Source: Actinomycetota bacterium
GTDB taxonomy: Bacteria > Actinomycetota > Actinomycetes > Streptosporangiales > Streptosporangiaceae
Assembly (NCBI GenBank): GCA_003242605.1
Contig: QGUZ01000265.1
Span: 1-7,084 of the forward strand
Length of the DNA: 7,084 nucleotides
Direction of reading: 5' to 3'
The notes below the pieces were generated by a model, which worked only from the letters and a program-made list of their open reading frames with translations, did no database searches and had not been told where the DNA came from. The translations under genes were made by a program, and so were the position numbers. Shown piece by piece: positions 1 to 5,204 of the stretch (its first letter is position 1; each line of letters opens with the position of its first letter).

Positions 1-1
1 G

Positions 2-379
2 TTCAGCACGGTGGTGGCGAGCACGCTGACCGAGCTGCCGCCGATCCACTACAACATCCTGCTGCTCGGCGGGCCGGTGCGGGTCGCCGAGTACGCCACG
101 TACGGCACGCCCGAGCTCGCCGCGAACGTGCGCGCGGCCCTGGCGGGCGGGCGGCGGGCCGCGCTGCTCGCCAGCCACGGTGCGGTGACGATCGGCGCCG
201 ACCTGGAGGAGGCGTTCGAGGCCACCCGGCTGCTGGAGTGGCTGTGCGAGGTGTACGTGCGGGCCCGCTCGCTCGGCGAGCCGCGGCTGCTGAGCGACGC
301 CCAGCTCGCGGCCGTGGTGGAGCGCGCGCTCAACCCGCCGTCGTTCCCCCGGCGGGAGCGGCCCTCCGATGCGCACTGA
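2..379 (+). CDS. Class II aldolase/adducin family protein, 3' part (5' end outside window)
   Basis: The visible 125 residues are the C-terminal part of a class II aldolase/adducin-fold enzyme, the family of L-fuculose-phosphate aldolase and L-ribulose-5-phosphate 4-epimerase. These are cytoplasmic Zn enzymes that cleave or epimerise sugar phosphates. Seen here: an ELPPIHYN segment, then EYATYGTPELA, then LLASHGAVTIG, whose His (codon 176-178) matches the third zinc-binding His of the family. A helix EAFEATRLLEWLCEVYVRA follows. The first two zinc His (an HTH-type motif) would lie just upstream of the window. The reading frame is open from base 2 with no start needed, so the gene enters from the left. 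The substrate cannot be told from this fragment; an adducin-like or decarboxylating relative is possible. The next gene starts 56 nt downstream on the same strand. Confidence 0.85.
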   Translation, partial: FSTVVASTLTELPPIHYNILLLGGPVRVAEYATYGTPELAANVRAALAGGRRAALLASHGAVTIGADLEEAFEATRLLEWLCEVYVRARSLGEPRLLSDAQLAAVVERALNPPSFPRRERPSDAH

Positions 380-393
380 TCACGGCGCCGCGT

Positions 394-399
394 TACGGT
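394..399 (+). promoter_or_regulatory. Weak candidate -10 element for the DUF4032 gene
   Basis: TACGGT fits the actinobacterial TANNNT -10 pattern and lies in the 56-nt gap after the aldolase gene. It would place transcription start near 406, giving a leader of about 30 nt that contains the Shine-Dalgarno site. No convincing -35 is visible, so read-through from the aldolase gene is equally possible. Confidence 0.22.
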
Positions 400-424
400 A
401 ACCACCGGAATTCCCCCCGATTTC

Positions 425-429
425 AGGAG
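425..429 (+). promoter_or_regulatory. Ribosome binding site that fixes the DUF4032 start
   Basis: AGGAG lies 6 nt before GTG at 436. The open frame runs upstream to at least 238, inside the aldolase gene, so this site decides the start. An in-frame ATG at 448 is a second possibility with poorer spacing. Confidence 0.7.
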
Positions 430-435
430 TTGTCC

Positions 436-1845
436 GTGCCGCTCCAGATGACCGGTGCGCCCAGCGACCCGGACCTGATCCGCCTGCCGTGGGACCTCCC
501 CCTCGAGGAGTGGCCCGACCGGCACTTCGTCGCCCTCCCCCGCGGTATCTCCCGGCACGTGGTCCGCTTCGTCCGGCTCTCCGGCCACGTGTACGCGATC
601 AAGGAGATCAGCGCGCGGTACGCCAAGCGCGAGTACACGCTGCTGCGCGACCTCGCCCGGCTCGACGCCCCGGCGGTGGAGCCGGTCGCCTACGTCACCG
701 GCCGCACCCGGTCGAACGGCGAGCCGATCGACGCCGCGCTGATCACCCGGCACCTGCAGTTCGCCCTGCCGTACCGGGCGGTGCTGTCGGGCTCGCTGCG
801 GCCGGACACGCTCACCCGGCTGCTCGACGCGCTCGCCGTGCTGCTCGTCCGGCTGCACCTGGCCGGGTTCTTCTGGGGCGACTGCTCGCTGAGCAACACG
901 CTGTTCCGGCGGGACGCCGGGGCGTTCGCCGCGTACCTGGTCGACGCGGAGACCGGCGAGCTCTACCCCACGCTCACCCGGGGGCAGCGCGAGCACGACA
1001 TCGAGGTCGCGCACCTCAACATCTACGGCGAGATGCTCGACCTGCAGGCGGGCGGAATGCTCCACCCGAGCATCGACCCGGAGGAGATCGCCCAGCAGAT
1101 CGTCGACCGGTACCGGCGGCTGTGGGAGGAGCTCACCGAGGACGAGATCATCGAAGAGGTGGAGTGGCACCGGATCGACGAGCGCATCCGCCGCCTCAAC
1201 CAGCTCGGCTTCGACGTGGCCGAGATGATGATCCGCCGCAAGGCCGGGACCGCCCGGCTGATCGTGCGGCCGAAGGTGGTCGACGCCGGCCACCACCAGC
1301 GGCGGCTGCTGCGGCTCACCGGCCTCGACGTGGAGGAGAACCAGGCGCGGCGGCTGCTCAACGACCTCGACTCGTTCCGGGTGGCGAAGGGGCTGCGGCA
1401 CGAGGACGAGGCGATCGTGGCGCACCGCTGGCTGGTCGAGGCGTTCGAGCCCACGGTGAACGCGGTGCCGCCCGAGCTGCGCGGCAAGCTCGAGCCCGCC
1501 CAGCTCTACCACGAGGTGCTCGACCACCGCTGGTTCGAGTCGGAGAAGGCGGGCCGGGACATCGGCCTGGAGGCGGCGGTCAAGTCGTACGTGGAGAAGG
1601 TGCTCGTGCACAAGCCGGACGAGCAGGCGGTGCTGCCCGGTACGCCGGAGGAGGCGGCGCTGACCGGCGCCGCCGAGGAGGCCCCGGCCGACGCGGGCGA
1701 GGAGGCCCTGACCGGCGCCGACGATGGAGCGCTGCCCGAGCCGGACGGGGAGGCCCGGCCGGAGGCGGACGGTGCGGCGGCGGCCGGGACGGACGGCGAG
1801 CAGAAGGCGCTGTCCGGGCCGGGCGAGGAGACCGGGGCCGCCTGA
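436..1845 (+). CDS. Kinase-fold (Kdo/WaaP-like) protein with C-terminal DUF4032 domain
   Basis: A 469-residue protein starting at GTG 436. The N-terminal half reads as a small protein-kinase-like or lipopolysaccharide-kinase-like fold. There is a VYAIKE strand with Lys56, and Glu66 in the next helix could form the usual salt bridge. A catalytic-loop-like WGDCSLSN follows with Asp149 and Asn154, then a LVDAETGE segment in which Asp170 stands where DFG would be. The C-terminal half, roughly residues 220-392, matches the actinobacterial DUF4032 type, including VVDAGHHQRRLL near 281 and HRWFESEKAGRD. Residues about 393-469 are a low-complexity Ala/Glu/Gly/Asp tail that is probably disordered. No signal peptide or TM helix is seen, so it is likely cytoplasmic. 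The key kinase residues appear present, so activity is plausible, but the substrate is unknown. All 11 lysines use AAG, normal for this genome. Confidence 0.85.
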   Translation: MPLQMTGAPSDPDLIRLPWDLPLEEWPDRHFVALPRGISRHVVRFVRLSGHVYAIKEISARYAKREYTLLRDLARLDAPAVEPVAYVTGRTRSNGEPIDAALITRHLQFALPYRAVLSGSLRPDTLTRLLDALAVLLVRLHLAGFFWGDCSLSNTLFRRDAGAFAAYLVDAETGELYPTLTRGQREHDIEVAHLNIYGEMLDLQAGGMLHPSIDPEEIAQQIVDRYRRLWEELTEDEIIEEVEWHRIDERIRRLNQLGFDVAEMMIRRKAGTARLIVRPKVVDAGHHQRRLLRLTGLDVEENQARRLLNDLDSFRVAKGLRHEDEAIVAHRWLVEAFEPTVNAVPPELRGKLEPAQLYHEVLDHRWFESEKAGRDIGLEAAVKSYVEKVLVHKPDEQAVLPGTPEEAALTGAAEEAPADAGEEALTGADDGALPEPDGEARPEADGAAAAGTDGEQKALSGPGEETGAA

Positions 1846-1860
1846 TCCGTTTCCGATCAG
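1842..1860 (+). repeat. Inverted repeat at the DUF4032 stop codon / VOC promoter
   Basis: CTGATC (1842-1847) and GATCAG (1855-1860) are perfect 6-bp arms around a 7-nt spacer. The left arm includes the DUF4032 stop codon (1843-1845), and the right arm ends six bases before the candidate -10 of the next gene. It could be a weak terminator hairpin or a repressor site. There is no T-tract. Confidence 0.45.
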
Positions 1861-1871
1861 CCCTCTAGAAT
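1842..1871 (+). promoter_or_regulatory. Candidate promoter of the VOC gene
   Basis: TAGAAT (1866-1871) is a good -10 match in an unusually AT-rich spot (TCTAGAATTCCG) of a GC-rich genome. A weak -35, CTGATC at 1842-1847, lies 18 nt upstream. Transcription would start near 1878, about 27 nt before the GTG. The -35 overlaps the inverted repeat at 1842-1860. Confidence 0.42.
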
Positions 1872-1904
1872 TCCGTTCTGTCGATCACCACGGAGGGCGG
1901 GCGC

Positions 1905-2414
1905 GTGGACATCGCAGCGGAACTGGCAGGGCTGAACGCGACCTTCGACCACACCGCGGTGGCCGCTCGGCGCATCCGCGACCTGCTGCCGATCTACAAG
2001 GACCTGCTCGGCGGCGTCTTCGTCAGCGGCGGCGACAACGTGGCGAACGGCTACCGCACGCTGCAGCTCCGGTACCCCAACGGCGGCAAGATCGAGCTGA
2101 TGGAGCCGCTCGCGGGCTCGACCTTCTTCGACAGCTTCTTTGAGCTCACCCGGGGCCGGGGCGGCGTGCACCACCTCAACTTCCACGTGCCCGACATCCA
2201 CGCCGCCGTGGAGGCGCTGCGGGAGCGCGGCTACCGGCTGTTCGGCCTCAACCTGGAGGACCCGCGCTGGCGGGAGGTGTTCCTCCACCCGAAGGAGGCC
2301 CACGGCGTGCTCATCCAGCTCGCCCAGCCGGGGCCGCGCCGGGACCGCACGGAGACCCTCGAGGACGTGCTCGCCGGTCGTGGCTTCCGCGGCAACGGCG
2401 TGCCGAGCCCTTGA
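1905..2414 (+). CDS. VOC-superfamily protein (methylmalonyl-CoA epimerase/glyoxalase-like)
   Basis: A 169-residue protein with two beta-alpha-beta-beta-beta modules of the vicinal oxygen chelate fold. The GTG start has GGAGGG (1892-1897) 7 nt upstream. Module 1 holds FDHTAVA with His16, and KIELMEPL with Glu64. Module 2 holds GVHHLNFHV (His89/His90) and HGVLIQLAQ with Gln138. In methylmalonyl-CoA epimerases the last position is a Glu (GVLIEL-type) that binds metal and takes part in proton transfer, so Gln138 argues against a standard epimerase, although the overall pattern (FLHPKEAHGVLI) is closest to that group. It may bind metal as His-Glu-His-Gln or do another VOC reaction such as isomerisation or dioxygenation. 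The last 25 or so residues, rich in charge and glycine, look like a flexible tail. No metabolic neighbour names the substrate. Confidence 0.85.
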   Translation: MDIAAELAGLNATFDHTAVAARRIRDLLPIYKDLLGGVFVSGGDNVANGYRTLQLRYPNGGKIELMEPLAGSTFFDSFFELTRGRGGVHHLNFHVPDIHAAVEALRERGYRLFGLNLEDPRWREVFLHPKEAHGVLIQLAQPGPRRDRTETLEDVLAGRGFRGNGVPSP

Positions 2415-2428
2415 CGCGGGCGTTCCCG

Positions 2429-2442
2429 GCGACGGCGGTCGC
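2429..2442 (+). terminator. Weak candidate terminator hairpin after the VOC gene
   Basis: GCGAC (2429-2433), loop GGCG, GTCGC (2438-2442), 14 nt after the stop. The stem is only 5 bp and no T-tract follows, so the call rests on position. Confidence 0.28.
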
Positions 2443-2451
2443 GGCGGGGCA

Positions 2452-2466
2452 CCCGGTGACCTCGCC
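2452..2466 (+). repeat. Direct repeat block 1, copy A
   Basis: CCCGGTGACCTCGCC is identical to 2709-2723. Together with block 2 (2507-2536 and 2737-2766) it forms two colinear, diverged copies of one segment. Confidence 0.6.
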
Positions 2467-2506
2467 CGCGCGGTGAGACGGCGATCGCAGGCGTGTCAGG
2501 TACGGC

Positions 2507-2536
2507 GTGGCCGGGCCGGCGACCGCGGTACGGCCG
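2507..2536 (+). repeat. Direct repeat block 2, copy A
   Basis: This 30-base block matches 2737-2766 at 25 of 30 positions by eye. All five differences are transitions. It shares the core CGGCGACCG. Confidence 0.6.
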
Positions 2537-2585
2537 CGTCGGCGAACCGATCGTCGCCCGGTTCCGCCGGTGCGCCGCATGTGCA

Positions 2586-2680
2586 CGGCCCTTGCCCGGG
2601 CCGGGTGGGCCACCGCCCCTACGGGTGCGGCGGCCGCTGCGCTCGTTTTCGGCCGCGGCCCGGTACGCGGAATTTCCGCG
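2586..2680 (+). repeat. Cluster of three perfect inverted repeats
   Basis: CGGCCC/GGGCCG arms at 2586-2591 and 2598-2603 (loop TTGCCC). GCGGCCG/CGGCCGC arms at 2630-2636 and 2650-2656 (13-nt loop containing TTTT). CGCGGA/TCCGCG arms at 2666-2671 and 2675-2680 (3-nt centre). In so GC-rich a genome short palindromes arise by chance, but three within 95 noncoding bases suggests structured RNA, terminators or protein-binding sites. Confidence 0.45.
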
Positions 2681-2708
2681 ACGGCATTCGCGCCGGGACG
2701 GGCCGCCG

Positions 2709-2723
2709 CCCGGTGACCTCGCC
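2709..2723 (+). repeat. Direct repeat block 1, copy B
   Basis: Exact 15-base copy of 2452-2466. The gap to block 2 is 13 nt here against 40 nt in copy A. Confidence 0.6.
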
Positions 2724-2736
2724 GACGCGGCACCGT

Positions 2737-2766
2737 GCGGCCGGGTCGGCGACCGTGATACGACCG
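2737..2766 (+). repeat. Direct repeat block 2, copy B
   Basis: Partner of 2507-2536, differing by five transitions. Confidence 0.6.
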
Positions 2767-2826
2767 ACGGCCCCTTTCACCGATCGCGTCAGACGTCTTT
2801 CCGATGACGATCACCGCGATTTCGTG

Positions 2827-2856
2827 CTGACAGATCAGGGGCTGTTGTACGAAGAT
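2827..2856 (+). promoter_or_regulatory. Possible promoter of the WD40 gene
   Basis: CTGACA (2827-2832) matches the -35 consensus at 5 of 6. GAAGAT (2851-2856), 18 nt later, is a poor -10 that lacks the leading T. Near-copies of GATGACGATC at 2803-2812 and 2860-2869 bracket it and could be operator half-sites. Transcription would start near 2863. Confidence 0.28.
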
Positions 2857-2887
2857 GCGGATGACGATCCTCGGTGAGCAAAGGTGA

Positions 2888-5152
2888 ATGGCCGGGCGGA
2901 ATTCGGGGGCGGACTCGGCAGTTTTCCCGATGCCTTGGTGGCCATATCAGAGAATGGTTCCGCAGGACACAGCACCGAACGGGGGCGGTCTCCCGCAGGA
3001 AGGCCAGGTCTCCGCGCGCCGTCCGGCCGGGCGCCGACGTTGGACCGTGGTCGCCTTGGGCACGTCCCTGGCGCTGCTCGCCCTCATCGGCGCCGTCATC
3101 ATCGGCGATTCGCCGGCCGACACCCCCGAGCGAGCGCCCGGCACCGCCGACACGCGCGCCCTGTCCCGCCGGCTCGCGGCGGAGAGCCGGAAAATCGCCG
3201 CCACCGATATCCGGCTCGCCCGGCGGCTCGCCGCCACGGCCTGGCATCTCGCCCGCACCGACGAGGCCCGGGTCAGCCTGCTCAACGCCTTTCTCCATCC
3301 GGAGCGCGCGGTCCTGGCGGGCCGTACCGGAGCGGTGACCGGCCTCGACTTCGGCAACGACGGGGTTTATCTGGCCGCCGTCGATGAGAACGGCATGGTC
3401 CGTGTCTGGAATGCGACCTCGGGCGAGCCGCTTGAGGTGTACGCCGACCACGGCCCTGCGCTGGCGGTCTCCGCACCGGGCCCCTCGTACCTGTTCACCG
3501 TCGGCAGTGACGGCTCCGAACGCGAACGAACCAGAGATGGCTTCCTGTTCACGTCGAACCCGTACCCCCGGCCGCTGCGTGCCGCCGCGATCTCCCCCGA
3601 CGGGCTGCACGTGGCCACCGCCGGCGAAGACGGCTTCGTCGACATCTGGCACAAGGGGGGCGGTTACCCGGGTGTGACCAGTCTCGTCCACCCAAGACCG
3701 GTGACCGACCTCGACTTCAGCCTCAACGGCGGCTACCTCGCCACCGCGAGTGAAGACGGCACCGCCCGCCTCTGGGACGCGGATTCCGGGGAACTTCTCG
3801 CCGTCACCGGCGGCCGCAGGAAGGCCACCGCCGTCGCCGCCGCCCCCGGCGGGTCGCTCCTCGCCACCGCCGACGGACGCACCGTCCACCTTTGGGATGG
3901 CCGGTCCGGGAAACGGATCGCCGCCCTCAAGGGCCACACCGGGCGCGTGGCCGACCTCGCCTTCAGCCCGGACGGGGAACTCCTCGCCACCGGCGGCAAT
4001 GATCGCACCGTCCGCATCTGGGATGTTCACCTACGCAAGTCGATCACCACCCTGAAGGGTCACCGCAAACCCGTCCGCAGAGTCGTCTTCGACCCCGACG
4101 GATACCGCCTCGCCAGCGGTGACGCCGCTGGAACCATCCGCATCTGGGACACCCTCACCGGCTACACGATCAAGAAACTGACCGGCCAGACCCGGCCCGT
4201 GCGCACGGTCGGCTTCAAGCCCGACGGAACCCGCCTTGCCGTCGCCGGCGACGACCGCACCGTCCACATCTGGGATGTGCATTCCGACGAGTTGTTCGAG
4301 AAGCCGGACGTGATCCGCACAGGCCATGCCGGACGTATCACCGACGTCGCCTACAGCCCCGACGGGGAACACCTGGCCACCGGCAGCGACGACCGTACCG
4401 TCCGCCTCTGGGACGTGTACTCCCGCAAGGCGACCGCGACCCTGAAAGGCCACACCAAACCCGTCCGCACGGTCGCCTACAGCCCCGACGGGAAACGCCT
4501 CGCCAGCGCCGGCGACGACCGTACCGTCCGCATCTGGGACGTGTCCTCCGGCAAATCGATCGCCACCCTCACCGGCCACACCAAACGCGTCAGCGTTGTT
4601 TCCTTCACCGCGGACGGCTCCCGGATCGTGACCGGCGGCGCCGACCGGACCGTCCGCATCTGGGACGTGTCGTCAGGCAGGCCGGTCGCCACCCTCACCG
4701 GCCACACCAAACGCGTCACCGGCCTCTCGGTCAGCGCCGACGGCTCCCGCCTGGCCACCGCCGGCGACGACGGCACCGTCCGCATCTGGGATCCGGCCAC
4801 GGGACGAACCCTCCGTACCTTCACCGGCCGCACCAAAGGCGTCACCGGCATCGCCCTCAACCGGGACGGCTCCCTCCTGGCCGTCGCCGGCGCCGATGAC
4901 CGAGTGCGTCTCTGGGACGTGCCCACGGGTGAGCTCCTCACGACCCTCAGCGGTCACACCGGCCGCATCACCGACATCGCCTTCAGCGGCGACGGCTACC
5001 TGGCCACGGGCAGCGAGGACCGCACCGCGCGGCTTTGGCACATGCGGTTCCCGCCGGTCGCCCAGGTGTGTCAGATGGCGTCCGGCTCGCTGAGCGAACA
5101 CGAATGGGCGCGATATCTGCCGGACATCCCCTATCGGCAGGTCTGCCGCTGA
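2888..5152 (+). CDS. Membrane-anchored WD40 double beta-propeller protein (nSTAND1-tail type, no NTPase)
   Basis: A 754-residue protein. Residues 1-51 are a short tail ending in a basic cluster (RRPAGRRRW). Residues about 53-72 are one TM helix. Residues about 88-140 form a helical linker (ALSRRLAAES, then ARRLAATAWHLARTDEARVSLLNAFLHPER) that in actinobacterial nSTAND1/NACHT-like proteins precedes the WD40 part. Fourteen blades follow. Thirteen close with a visible Trp (174, 254, 296, 336, 378, 420, 462, 508, 550, 592, 634, 676, 717), and one is degenerate at about 183-225. The C-terminus has Cys728, then SEHEWARYLP, then Cys753, also typical of nSTAND tails. No Walker A/B or DNA-binding domain is present. 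By the positive-inside rule the propellers should face outside, as a scaffold or sensor. The ATG directly follows an in-frame TGA, and AAAGG lies only about 3 nt upstream; starts at 2930 or 2954 are possible and keep the TM helix. Lysine codons are 11 AAA to 9 AAG, unlike the neighbours. Confidence 0.88.
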   Translation: MAGRNSGADSAVFPMPWWPYQRMVPQDTAPNGGGLPQEGQVSARRPAGRRRWTVVALGTSLALLALIGAVIIGDSPADTPERAPGTADTRALSRRLAAESRKIAATDIRLARRLAATAWHLARTDEARVSLLNAFLHPERAVLAGRTGAVTGLDFGNDGVYLAAVDENGMVRVWNATSGEPLEVYADHGPALAVSAPGPSYLFTVGSDGSERERTRDGFLFTSNPYPRPLRAAAISPDGLHVATAGEDGFVDIWHKGGGYPGVTSLVHPRPVTDLDFSLNGGYLATASEDGTARLWDADSGELLAVTGGRRKATAVAAAPGGSLLATADGRTVHLWDGRSGKRIAALKGHTGRVADLAFSPDGELLATGGNDRTVRIWDVHLRKSITTLKGHRKPVRRVVFDPDGYRLASGDAAGTIRIWDTLTGYTIKKLTGQTRPVRTVGFKPDGTRLAVAGDDRTVHIWDVHSDELFEKPDVIRTGHAGRITDVAYSPDGEHLATGSDDRTVRLWDVYSRKATATLKGHTKPVRTVAYSPDGKRLASAGDDRTVRIWDVSSGKSIATLTGHTKRVSVVSFTADGSRIVTGGADRTVRIWDVSSGRPVATLTGHTKRVTGLSVSADGSRLATAGDDGTVRIWDPATGRTLRTFTGRTKGVTGIALNRDGSLLAVAGADDRVRLWDVPTGELLTTLSGHTGRITDIAFSGDGYLATGSEDRTARLWHMRFPPVAQVCQMASGSLSEHEWARYLPDIPYRQVCR
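4322..4951 (+). repeat. Five in-phase 126-nt tandem repeats encoding WD40 blades 9-13
   Basis: Each unit is exactly 42 codons, starting at Gly479, 521, 563, 605 and 647. Units carry near-identical DNA: a 33-nt stretch at 4560-4592 recurs exactly at 4686-4718, and GACCGTACCGTCCGC-type segments recur between units. This suggests spread by unequal crossing-over or gene conversion. Confidence 0.8.
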
Positions 5153-5160
5153 TGGCGGCA
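5144..5160 (+). terminator. Hairpin enclosing the WD40 stop codon
   Basis: TGCCGC (5144-5149) and GCGGCA (5155-5160) form a perfect 6-bp stem. The 5-nt loop TGATG contains the TGA stop. A competing palindrome (CGGCAG-GT-CTGCCG, 5135-5148) uses the same bases. No T-tract follows, which is common for actinomycete terminators. Confidence 0.35.
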
Positions 5161-5186
5161 CGACGCAGTGATCCTCGCGACCCTTG

Positions 5187-5204
5187 CGGGGTTCGATCTC
5201 CCCG
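5187..5204. terminator. Candidate bidirectional terminator between converging genes
   Basis: CGGGG (5187-5191) and CCCCG (5200-5204) form a 5-bp GC stem around TTCGATCT. It lies between the WD40 stop (5152) and the DUF523 stop (5270), so it could serve both strands. There is no T-tract on either side. Confidence 0.35.

Larger units (their letters stand above)
2415..2887 (+). other. Gene-poor, hairpin-rich intergenic region
   Basis: These 473 bases carry no gene I can support. Open frames exist on both strands, but their products are Arg/Pro/Gly/Ala-rich shadows without a ribosome site or family motif. It holds a short hairpin after the VOC stop, two diverged direct repeat blocks (2452-2536 and 2709-2766), at least three perfect inverted repeats between 2586 and 2680, and a visibly less GC-rich last 120 bases with a possible promoter for the WD40 gene. 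A decayed gene or mobile element remnant is possible, but no coding relic such as a Walker motif was found. Confidence 0.6.

Noticed and set aside
238..435. N-terminal extension of the DUF4032 protein
   Set aside because: It overlaps the aldolase gene in another frame, reads as Arg/Ala-rich filler, and a good AGGAG site marks GTG 436 as the start.
49..1611. 520-residue open frame on the minus strand
   Set aside because: It is antisense to the aldolase and DUF4032 genes. Its product is Val/Leu/Arg/Glu-rich without family motifs, a usual shadow of GC-rich third positions.
489..1868. 459-residue plus-strand open frame
   Set aside because: Shadow of the DUF4032 gene in the +2 frame; composition almost only Arg, Ala, Pro and Gly.
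2140..2877. 245-residue plus-strand open frame crossing the intergenic region
   Set aside because: It begins inside the VOC gene in the wrong frame, has Ser/Arg/Gly-rich random composition and shows no motif. The part after 2415 could not be tied to a gene.
2789..4030. 413-residue minus-strand open frame opposite the WD40 gene
   Set aside because: Its periodic 'DADGA' and 'GGE' pattern is simply the reverse complement of the WD40 repeats.
4322..4951. CRISPR array or satellite repeat
   Set aside because: The 126-nt repeats keep the reading frame and encode WD40 blades, with no spacer-like variable segments.
436..5152. A single plus-strand defence operon (kinase + VOC + WD40)
   Set aside because: The VOC gene has its own promoter candidate, a 473-base gap separates the WD40 gene, and codon use differs. 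Nothing supports co-function.
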